Shown here piece by piece: positions 32,007 through 37,939 of a DNA stretch of 37,939 nucleotides. The DNA lies in contig NZ_BDCU01000026.1 of assembly GCF_001618425.1 (NCBI RefSeq), positions 1-37,939 on the forward strand, written 5' to 3'. The notes beneath the pieces were generated by a model, which saw nothing but the letters and a program-made list of their open reading frames with translations, was not told the origin of the DNA and made no database searches. Position numbers and translations under genes: made by a program. The stretch comes from Nocardia fusca NBRC 14340. GTDB taxonomy: Bacteria; Actinomycetota; Actinomycetes; Mycobacteriales; Mycobacteriaceae. Every line of letters starts with the position of its first letter. The first letter of the stretch is position 1.

Positions 32007-32444
32007 TCAGGTGCCGTCGGGTCGCAGGGCGGCCAGGTCCGCGCGGAGCGTGGCGGCGACGCGGTCCGGTTCGTGCGAGCGGCGCAGCAGGAGTCCGGTC
32101 GCGAACCGGAACTTGTCGCCGTGGCTGCGGGGGATCACGTGCAGATGGACGTGCGCGACCGTCTGGAACGCGGCCTTGCCATCGTTGATCAGCAGATTCG
32201 CACCGTCGGCGGCGAACCCGGGGCCCTGCACCGCCCGGGCGATGAGATGGCCGACCCGGAACAGATCCACCCCGGTCTCGGCATCCAGTTCGGACAGGTC
32301 GGTGGCATGACGTTTCGGGATCACCAGCGTGTGCCCACGGGTGATCGGCCGGATATCCAGGAACGCGGTCACCGTATCGTCCTCGTACACCCGGTGGGCC
32401 GGTGCGGTACCGGCCACGATCCCGCAGAAAACGCAGTCGCTCAC
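32007..32444 (-). CDS. HIT family hydrolase
   Basis: 145 aa from GTG 32444, chosen because TAGAGT lies 7 bases upstream. The zinc-type N-terminus CVFCGIVAGTAPAH and the histidine triad HVHLHVIPR define an Hint-like nucleotide hydrolase that cleaves aminoacyl- or phosphoramidate-linked AMP. An RGHTLVIPKRH motif is also present. Length is standard. It is divergent from the pntA operon across 279 bp. Confidence 0.93.
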   Translation of the reverse strand: MSDCVFCGIVAGTAPAHRVYEDDTVTAFLDIRPITRGHTLVIPKRHATDLSELDAETGVDLFRVGHLIARAVQGPGFAADGANLLINDGKAAFQTVAHVHLHVIPRSHGDKFRFATGLLLRRSHEPDRVAATLRADLAALRPDGT

Positions 32445-32451
32445 ACGGCGC

Positions 32452-32457
32452 ACTCTA
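32452..32457 (-). promoter_or_regulatory. Leaderless -10 box for HIT gene
   Basis: On the minus strand TAGAGT ends 7 bases before GTG 32444; it overlaps the alternative GTG at 32453, which argues against that start. Confidence 0.5.
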
Positions 32458-32608
32458 CGGCGTAAGGGTGCCGCGGGTCCCGGAGTGGGCGTCGACTTGG
32501 CAAACTTTTCAAACTCCCGGGCATGCTTCGGCGGATATATCCCGCCATCAGGCTTTACCGATGCGAAGACATCCGGCTGTCGACTCGGAATGTGACGGGC
32601 ATCTCAGC

Positions 32609-32614
32609 TAATCT
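32609..32614 (+). promoter_or_regulatory. Candidate -10 box for the pnt operon
   Basis: TAATCT is the best -10 match in the HIT-pnt spacer and would give a leader of about 100 bases. No clear -35 was seen. Confidence 0.35.
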
Positions 32615-32646
32615 CACTGCGGCCGATGTACGGTTGCCAGGATTTC

Positions 32647-32676
32647 GGGCGGTGGTGTCCCAGGACACCTCCGCCC
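32647..32676 (+). promoter_or_regulatory. Hairpin in the pnt leader
   Basis: GGGCGGTGGTGTCC (32647-32660) pairs with 32663-32676 with one mismatch and a 2-base gap. It lies 47 bases before the pntAa start, upstream of the GGAGAGGG ribosome binding site. It may be an attenuator or a protein-binding dyad. Confidence 0.5.
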
Positions 32677-32723
32677 GGCGCCGTTGATCGGCGGCCGAAA
32701 CACCAGGAGAGGGAAGCAGACAA

Positions 32724-33857
32724 GTGGAGACAACGCAGGCCGTGAGCGATTCGTCGCCGCGCGGGGCGCGTGTCGGTGTCGTTCGCGAATCCGCCGCGGG
32801 CGAGCGGCGGGTCGCCTTGGTTCCGAAGATCATTCCCACGCTGGTGAAGCAGGGCGTGGAAGTCGTGGTCGAGGCCGGAGCCGGAGCGGGCGCGCTCATT
32901 CCCGATACCGCCTACGAAGAAGCCGGTGCGAAGATCGGTGACCCCTGGTCGGCCGATGTGGTCGTCAAGGTGGCCCCGCCCAGCGATGCCGAGGTGGGCA
33001 AACTGTCCTCGGGACAGACGCTCATCGGATTCCTCGCCCCGCGCAACGCCGACAACCAGATCGACGCGCTGAAGAAGGCCGGGGTGCAGGCGTTCGCGGT
33101 GGAGGCCATCCCGCGGATCTCGCGCGCCCAGGTGATGGACGCGCTCTCCTCGCAGGCCAATGTCGCCGGGTACAAGGCGGTACTGCTGGCAGCGTCGGAA
33201 TCGACCCGCTTCTTCCCGATGCTCACCACCGCCGCCGGCACCGTGAAACCGGCGACCGTGCTGGTGCTCGGCGTCGGTGTGGCCGGCCTGCAGGCACTGG
33301 CCACCGCGAAACGCCTGGGCGGCCGGACCACCGGCTACGACGTGCGCCCCGAGGTCGCCGACCAGGTGCGTTCGGTGGGCGCCCAGTGGCTCGATCTCGG
33401 TATCGACGCCGCCGGTGAGGGCGGCTACGCCCGCGAACTCACCGACGAGGAGAAGGACAAACAGCAGCAGGCGCTCGAGGACGCCATCAAGGGTTTCGAC
33501 GTGGTGATCACCACCGCGCTCGTACCCGGTCGTCCGGCGCCGCGGCTGGTGACCGCAGGTGCGGTGGCCGGTATGAAGCCGGGCAGTGTCATCGTGGATC
33601 TCGCCGGGGAGACCGGTGGCAACTGCGAACTCACCGAACCGGGCCAGATCGTGGTGAAGCACGATGTGACGATCTGCTCGCCGCTGAACCTGCCCGCCAC
33701 GATGCCCGAGCACGCCAGCGAGCTGTACTCGAAGAACATCTCCGCGCTGCTGGAACTCATGCTCGCCGAGGGCGAACTGAAACCCGATTTCTCCGATCAG
33801 GTACTGGCCGATTCCTGCGTCACCCGTGACGCCGAACCGACAGCGAAGGCCGAATGA
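32724..33857 (+). CDS. pntAa: NAD(P) transhydrogenase alpha subunit, NAD-binding part
   Basis: 377 aa, GTG start after GGAGAGGG. It is domain I of the proton-translocating transhydrogenase, binding NAD(H) in the cytoplasm. Alanine-dehydrogenase/PNT motifs are complete: RESAAGERRVALVP, LSSQANVAGYKAVL, the Rossmann VLVLGVGVAGLQA and GSVIVDLAGETGGNCELT. With PntAb and PntB it couples hydride transfer from NADH to NADP+ to proton entry, supplying NADPH. The stop overlaps pntAb. Confidence 0.96.
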   Translation: METTQAVSDSSPRGARVGVVRESAAGERRVALVPKIIPTLVKQGVEVVVEAGAGAGALIPDTAYEEAGAKIGDPWSADVVVKVAPPSDAEVGKLSSGQTLIGFLAPRNADNQIDALKKAGVQAFAVEAIPRISRAQVMDALSSQANVAGYKAVLLAASESTRFFPMLTTAAGTVKPATVLVLGVGVAGLQALATAKRLGGRTTGYDVRPEVADQVRSVGAQWLDLGIDAAGEGGYARELTDEEKDKQQQALEDAIKGFDVVITTALVPGRPAPRLVTAGAVAGMKPGSVIVDLAGETGGNCELTEPGQIVVKHDVTICSPLNLPATMPEHASELYSKNISALLELMLAEGELKPDFSDQVLADSCVTRDAEPTAKAE

Positions 33858-34177
33858 TGTACACCGAACTGCTGGCGAATATCGCGATTCTGGTGCTGTC
33901 CGGTTTCGTGGGTTTCGCGGTGATCTCCAAGGTCCCCAACACCCTGCACACGCCGCTGATGTCGGGTACCAACGCCATCCACGGCATCGTGGTGCTGGGC
34001 GCGCTGGTCACCCTCGGGCGGATGGAGGACCCCTCCCTCGGGGTGCAGGTCATCCTCTTCGTGGCCGTCGTGTTCGGAACACTCAACGTGATCGGCGGTT
34101 TCGTGGTCACCGACCGGATGCTGGGCATGTTCAAAGGCAAGAAGCCCGCCGCGGGTGCCGAGAAGGCAGGTAAGTGA
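33854..34177 (+). CDS. pntAb: NAD(P) transhydrogenase alpha subunit, membrane part
   Basis: 107 aa; the ATG overlaps the pntAa stop (ATGATG, so 33857 is an alternative start). Three transmembrane segments (about 8-25, 42-56, 66-86) contain SNTLHTPLMSGTNAI-type sequence (VPNTLHTPLMSGTNAIHGIV), the hallmark of the PntA membrane domain. The C-terminal 20 residues are Lys/Ala-rich and soluble. The three-gene split (Aa, Ab, B) is the arrangement in many actinobacteria. Confidence 0.95.
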   Translation: MMYTELLANIAILVLSGFVGFAVISKVPNTLHTPLMSGTNAIHGIVVLGALVTLGRMEDPSLGVQVILFVAVVFGTLNVIGGFVVTDRMLGMFKGKKPAAGAEKAGK

Positions 34178-34180
34178 CCC

Positions 34181-35599
34181 ATGGACAATCTGGTCGATAT
34201 TCTCTACATCCTGTCCTTCGCCCTGTTCATCTACGGTTTGATGGGGCTGACCGGCCCGAAGACCGCGGTCCGCGGCAACTGGATCGCGGCGGCCGGTATG
34301 GCGATCGCGGTGATCGCCACCCTGATCGCCGTCCGTGACACCACCAACTGGATTCTGATCGTCGCGGGCCTCGTCGTGGGTGTGGTGCTGGGCGTGCCGC
34401 CCGCGCGCTATACCAAGATGACCGCCATGCCCCAGCTGGTGGCGGCGTTCAACGGCGTCGGCGGCGGTACGGTCGCCCTCATCGCCTGGGCCGAATTCAT
34501 CGACACCACCGGCTTCTCGGCCTTCCATCACGGCGAGGAACCGACGGTGCACATCATCGTGGGTTCGCTGTTCGCCGCGATCATCGGTTCGATCTCGTTC
34601 TGGGGTTCGCTGATCGCGTTCGGGAAGCTGCAGGAGATCCTGCCCGGCCGCCCGATCGGTCTCGGCAAACTACAGCAGGTGGTGAATCTGCTGCTGCTGG
34701 TGGCCGCGGTCGCGGCGGCGGTCGTCATCGGGCTCGGTGCGTCCGACGGCGGCGTCTCGCAGTGGTGGATGGTCGGCCTGCTGCTGGCCGCCGGGGTGCT
34801 GGGCCTGATGGTGGTGCTGCCGATCGGCGGCGCCGATATGCCCGTGGTGATCTCGCTGCTCAACGCGCTCACCGGCCTGTCGGCGGCGGCGGCCGGTCTG
34901 GCGCTGAACAACACCGCGATGATCGTGGCCGGCATGATCGTCGGCGCGTCCGGCACCATCCTGACCAACTTGATGGCCAAGGCGATGAACCGGTCCATCC
35001 CGGCCATCGTGGCGGGCGGTTTCGGTGGCGGCGGCGCGGTCGCCGCATCCGGTGGCGGCGAACAGAAACAGGCCAAGGCCACCTCGGCGGCCGACGCGGC
35101 GATCCAGATGGCCTACGCCAACCAGGTGATCGTGGTGCCCGGCTACGGTATGGCCGTCGCCCAGGCCCAGCACGCGGTCAAGGAGATGGCGGGACTGCTC
35201 GAAGCCAAGGGCGTCGAGGTCAAATACGCCATCCATCCGGTGGCGGGCCGGATGCCCGGGCATATGAACGTACTGCTGGCCGAGGCCGAGGTCTCCTACG
35301 ACGCCATGAAGGAAATGGACGATATCAACGGCGAATTCGGCCGCACCGATGTCGCCCTGGTAATCGGCGCCAACGATGTCACCAACCCGGCCGCCCGCGA
35401 GGATTCGGCCAGCCCGATCTACGGTATGCCGGTCCTCAATGTCGACCAGGCCAAATCGGTGATCGTGCTGAAGCGTTCGATGAACAGCGGTTTCGCCGGT
35501 ATCGACAATCCGCTGTTCTACTCCGACCACACCTCGATGCTCTTCGGAGACGCGAAGAAGTCGGTCGGCGCGGTCACCGAGGAACTGAAGGCTCTGTAA
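34181..35599 (+). CDS. pntB: NAD(P) transhydrogenase beta subunit
   Basis: 472 aa, three bases after pntAb. About nine transmembrane helices occupy residues 5-270, including the proton-channel segment, followed by the NADP(H)-binding domain III: VIVVPGYGMAVAQAQHAVKE, HPVAGRMPGHMNVLLAEAEV, VALVIGANDVTNPAA and VIVLKRSMNSGFAG. All family motifs are intact. A strong hairpin 16 bases after the stop ends the operon. Confidence 0.97.
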   Translation: MDNLVDILYILSFALFIYGLMGLTGPKTAVRGNWIAAAGMAIAVIATLIAVRDTTNWILIVAGLVVGVVLGVPPARYTKMTAMPQLVAAFNGVGGGTVALIAWAEFIDTTGFSAFHHGEEPTVHIIVGSLFAAIIGSISFWGSLIAFGKLQEILPGRPIGLGKLQQVVNLLLLVAAVAAAVVIGLGASDGGVSQWWMVGLLLAAGVLGLMVVLPIGGADMPVVISLLNALTGLSAAAAGLALNNTAMIVAGMIVGASGTILTNLMAKAMNRSIPAIVAGGFGGGGAVAASGGGEQKQAKATSAADAAIQMAYANQVIVVPGYGMAVAQAQHAVKEMAGLLEAKGVEVKYAIHPVAGRMPGHMNVLLAEAEVSYDAMKEMDDINGEFGRTDVALVIGANDVTNPAAREDSASPIYGMPVLNVDQAKSVIVLKRSMNSGFAGIDNPLFYSDHTSMLFGDAKKSVGAVTEELKAL

Positions 35600-35615
35600 C
35601 CGCACGGTAGTCGCC

Positions 35616-35653
35616 ACGGCCCCGGGTGGGTTCACCACCGCGCCCGGGGCCGT
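35616..35653 (+). terminator. Terminator after the pnt operon
   Basis: ACGGCCCCGGG (35616-35626) pairs perfectly with CCCGGGGCCGT (35643-35653) across a 16-base loop, with no T-tract. Confidence 0.7.
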
Positions 35654-35659
35654 TGTGCT

Positions 35660-35850
35660 GTGTACGGTCGGCCGACGGCGAGTGTCGGAGCGAAACTGCT
35701 GCAGCTCCGTTGGATCATCCGACCGCCGATCTGGTTGTTCCGGGCCCGGCCGGGTTACCTGTTCGGTGGCCGGCTCCTGCTGCTGGAACATTTCGGCCGC
35801 AAGTCCGGCGCCACGCGCTGGGTGGTACTGGAGACGGTGCACCGGTCGAG
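35660..35850 (+). pseudogene. N-terminal remnant of a Ddn-type nitroreductase family protein
   Basis: About 62 residues from GTG 35660 read as the start of a deazaflavin (F420)-dependent nitroreductase-family protein: APIWLFRA-like WIIRPPIWLFRARPGYLFGG then LLLLEHFGRKSGATRWVVLE. After about 35850 the same frame continues into unrelated low-complexity sequence, and no other frame carries the missing F420-binding part. The frame then runs without a stop into the AAA gene, giving a 479-aa open frame. I read this as a truncated gene abutting the ATPase rather than a real fusion. Confidence 0.6.
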
Positions 35851-35959
35851 TTGTCGCTGCGCTCCTGAGCCCTCCGGCGCGGGCTCGGATCACGGTTCAC
35901 CGGTGATTCGCGGAAAACGGGTGGACGCCGCCGTGACGGTGGGCAGATCATGGTCGGCG

Positions 35960-37099
35960 ATGCCAGAACGCAACGAACCCCTGCGCTTGATCGAGTTCGA
36001 CAGCACCACTACCGAACCCGCCGACGCCCTCCCGTGGTCGGCCGTCCTCGATTCCTATTCCACCCCGCGTGACCTGCTGGACATGCTGGCGCTCAGCCTC
36101 TTCGGCCGGGGTGTGCAGCCCTTTTACCGGAAGAGTCAGCTGGAGCGGGTGCGGGCCGACGCGCCGTTGCGCCCGCCGGGTTCGGTGATCGCGCGACAGG
36201 TGGTCGAGGCCGACGCGCTGTCCATCCTCGTGCTCGGGGACGGCTGGGCATTGCGCGCCGATCGGTGGGCGGACAAATCGGCCACCGTGGAAGTGACCGC
36301 GATCAACGACGAACTGGCCGAACGCATAGTCGCGGAAGCGACTCGCGGCGCCGAGGAGGCGGCTCCCGCCGACCTGGCCTCGGTGAAGATGGGGTTCTGG
36401 CACCAGAGCGACCGCGGGGCCACCCGGCGGGTCCTCACCGTCACCACGCCGGAGTGGCCGGAGATCCGGGGGAACTACAGCGCAACCGTGGCCGGTGCTC
36501 TGGATCGCCTGATGGCTCTGCGCCCGGCCGACATTCGCGGCCGGCTGCTTCTGCTGCACGGTCCGCCCGGAACCGGCAAGACCACCGCACTGCGGGCACT
36601 GGCCAGATCGTGGTCCGAATGGTGTCAGGCCGATTGTGTACTCGATCCCGAGATGCTGTTCGCCAAGCCCGGGTATCTGATGCGTGCGGCGATGGGCGCC
36701 GAAGGCGAGGACGAGCAAGCCGACCGCTGGCGGCTGCTGATCCTGGAGGATTGCGACGAGCTCATCCACGCGGAGGCGAAAAGCTCCTCAGGACAAGGGC
36801 TTTCCCGGTTGCTCAACCTCACCGACGGGATGCTGGGGCAGAGTCGCGATGTGCTGGTGGCGATCAGCACCAACGAGGATCTGTCGCGACTGCACCCCGC
36901 GGTCACCCGGCCCGGGCGCTGTCTGGCCCAATTGGAGATCGGGAAGCTGTCGGCCGCCGAAGCCCGGACCTGGTTGGGCGATCACCCCGCCGCCGGGTTC
37001 GCCACGGAGTCGACGCTCGCGGAACTGGTCGCGCTCCGCGACGGCCGGGGGGATATCGCGGTCACCGCGGCTGCCCCCGATTCCGGGATGTACCTGTAG
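35960..37099 (+). CDS. AAA ATPase with DUF5925-type N-terminus
   Basis: 379 aa from ATG 35960; the longer frame to 35660 is rejected because its first part belongs to another family. The N-terminal domain (about 30-190) includes ALSLFGRGVQPFYRKSQLER and MGFWHQSD, as in DUF5925 proteins of actinobacteria. The ATPase core has Walker A HGPPGTGKTTAL (200-211), Walker B LLILEDCDELIH (259-270), sensor 1 AISTNED and an arginine-finger-like HPAVTRPGRC. Its cellular job is unknown. The C-terminus is slightly short after STLAELVALR. No ribosome binding site is obvious. Confidence 0.83.
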   Translation: MPERNEPLRLIEFDSTTTEPADALPWSAVLDSYSTPRDLLDMLALSLFGRGVQPFYRKSQLERVRADAPLRPPGSVIARQVVEADALSILVLGDGWALRADRWADKSATVEVTAINDELAERIVAEATRGAEEAAPADLASVKMGFWHQSDRGATRRVLTVTTPEWPEIRGNYSATVAGALDRLMALRPADIRGRLLLLHGPPGTGKTTALRALARSWSEWCQADCVLDPEMLFAKPGYLMRAAMGAEGEDEQADRWRLLILEDCDELIHAEAKSSSGQGLSRLLNLTDGMLGQSRDVLVAISTNEDLSRLHPAVTRPGRCLAQLEIGKLSAAEARTWLGDHPAAGFATESTLAELVALRDGRGDIAVTAAAPDSGMYL

Positions 37100-37158
37100 T
37101 TCCGCGAAACGCTGTGTCCGAGAACAGGGGCGAGCCGGGCCGGCCGGGGTGAACCGCT

Positions 37159-37199
37159 GCGCCCTGGCCAGAGCGAAACGCGAGCTCTGGCCAGGGCGC
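37159..37199. terminator. Bidirectional terminator, 16-bp perfect stem
   Basis: GCGCCCTGGCCAGAGC (37159-37174) pairs perfectly with 37184-37199 across a 9-base loop, between the convergent AAA and IPT/TIG genes. Confidence 0.85.
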
Positions 37200-37242
37200 G
37201 GTGCGATGTCGACTCCGGCCGGTCCGGACCGCGGCCGGCCTA

Positions 37243-37939
37243 TCAGATCTCGGGTGGCGCGACGTAGGTGAAGGCACCGGTCGCGGTAGCGCTACCACCG
37301 CTGGTGGTGACGACCACGTTCACCGCGCCGGCAGCCCTTGGCGGCGTCACCGCCGTAACCTGCATATCGGATATGACGGTGAACGCTGCCGGCACGCCGC
37401 CGAAGGTAACCGACTGGGTGGTGGTCAGCGCAGCGCCGGGAATGGACACCGAAGTCCCACCGGCAGTCGGTCCGGCGGCGGGGGAGGGCGACCCGATCGT
37501 GGGCACCGCGACGTAGGTGTAGGCGACTCCGTTGCTGGTGCCACCCACGGTGGTGACCGTGATCTGCACGGTGCCGGTCCCGGCCGGCGCGACCGCCGTG
37601 ATCTGCGTGCCGGAGACGACGGTGAACGAGGTCGCCGGTGTGGCGCCGAAGGTGACCGCGGTGGCTCCGCTGAGGTCGGCCCCTACGAGGGTGACCGTGG
37701 TGCCGCCCGCCACCGGCCCGGCGGTCGGACTGACGGACATCAGCGCGGGGACCGCGATGTAGGTGTAGATCAGACCGTTGCTGGTACCACCCGCGGTGGT
37801 GACGGTGACCAGTACCGCCCCCGTTCCGGATGGGGCGACGGCGGTGATCTGGGTGCCGGAGTTCACGGTGAAGCCGGTGGCGGGGGTGGCGCCGAAAGTG
37901 ACCGCGGTGGCCCCGCCGAGGCCGGTGCCGGTGAGGGTG
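37243..37939 (-). CDS. IPT/TIG-repeat protein, 3' part
   Basis: The frame is open from the right edge of the window to a stop at 37243, giving at least 231 residues; the start lies outside. Three immunoglobulin-like IPT/TIG repeats of about 80 residues are seen, each with a P-x-x-GP-x-AGGT opening, VTFGATPAT (or VTFGGVPAA), QITAVAPAGTG and a closing YTYVAVP. Such repeats usually form extended surface or secreted proteins with adhesin-like or polysaccharide-linked roles. There is no visible anchor: it ends directly after the third repeat at APPEI. The repeats are close enough at DNA level to allow copy-number change. Confidence 0.85.
   Translation of the reverse strand, partial: TLTGTGLGGATAVTFGATPATGFTVNSGTQITAVAPSGTGAVLVTVTTAGGTSNGLIYTYIAVPALMSVSPTAGPVAGGTTVTLVGADLSGATAVTFGATPATSFTVVSGTQITAVAPAGTGTVQITVTTVGGTSNGVAYTYVAVPTIGSPSPAAGPTAGGTSVSIPGAALTTTQSVTFGGVPAAFTVISDMQVTAVTPPRAAGAVNVVVTTSGGSATATGAFTYVAPPEI

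Overview
High-GC actinobacterial chromosome from the Mycobacteriales, most like Nocardia or Rhodococcus. The evidence is gene content and order plus the promoter style. From memory of M. tuberculosis, fadE25-purE-purK-gtrA-PH protein-birA-accD5-accE5-maf-sseA (Rv3274c to Rv3283) is one neighbourhood, and the same genes occur here between 0.1 and 14.7 kb. At least nine genes carry a TAnnnT -10 box 6 to 8 bases before the start codon, so they look leaderless. No tRNA, rRNA, CRISPR array or intact insertion sequence was seen.

Region 1 (0 to 14.7 kb), conserved core. A rhodanese, a Maf pyrophosphatase and acyl-CoA carboxylase epsilon and beta subunits lie on the minus strand. Biotin ligase, which biotinylates the partner carboxylase, is divergent. 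Next come a PH-domain membrane protein, a two-component system, a GtrA protein, purK-purE, a P450, a TetR regulator and an acyl-CoA dehydrogenase. Non-core genes are a SufR/COG2345-like regulator between maf and sseA, the two-component pair, and the P450-TetR pair.

Region 2 (14.7 to 18.2 kb), a small strain-variable island. It holds a 118-aa orphan, a frameshifted XRE regulator, a C-terminal fragment and then a full copy of a Nudix-like protein, a protein faintly like a resolvase N-terminus, and a 26-aa membrane peptide translationally coupled to it. Spacers are long and decayed.

Region 3 (18.2 to 30.4 kb), regulator-enzyme pairs: SDR/HxlR, old yellow enzyme/MerR, MFS exporter/HxlR and glyoxalase-fold/TetR, each divergent with operator-like repeats visible in three of the four. 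Also here are an HExxH putative metallopeptidase, a P-loop kinase-like protein, CutA, a GNAT, a GlcD-type FAD oxidase, a thioredoxin-reductase-like flavoprotein and a second GtrA protein. The set suggests handling of electrophiles and redox stress.

Region 4 (30.4 to 37.9 kb): peptidase E, a mycothiol-type DinB/MDMPI protein, a HIT protein, the three-gene proton-translocating transhydrogenase operon, a Ddn-type remnant before a DUF5925-type AAA ATPase, and the 3' end of an IPT/TIG-repeat protein that runs off the right edge.

The observations most worth a second look are a rhodanese whose catalytic cysteine is serine, the Nudix/XRE/membrane-peptide island, the HExxH protein behind a 10-aa leaderless leader ORF, the twin TetR operators at 25.2 kb, and a 94-bp compound inverted repeat after birA.
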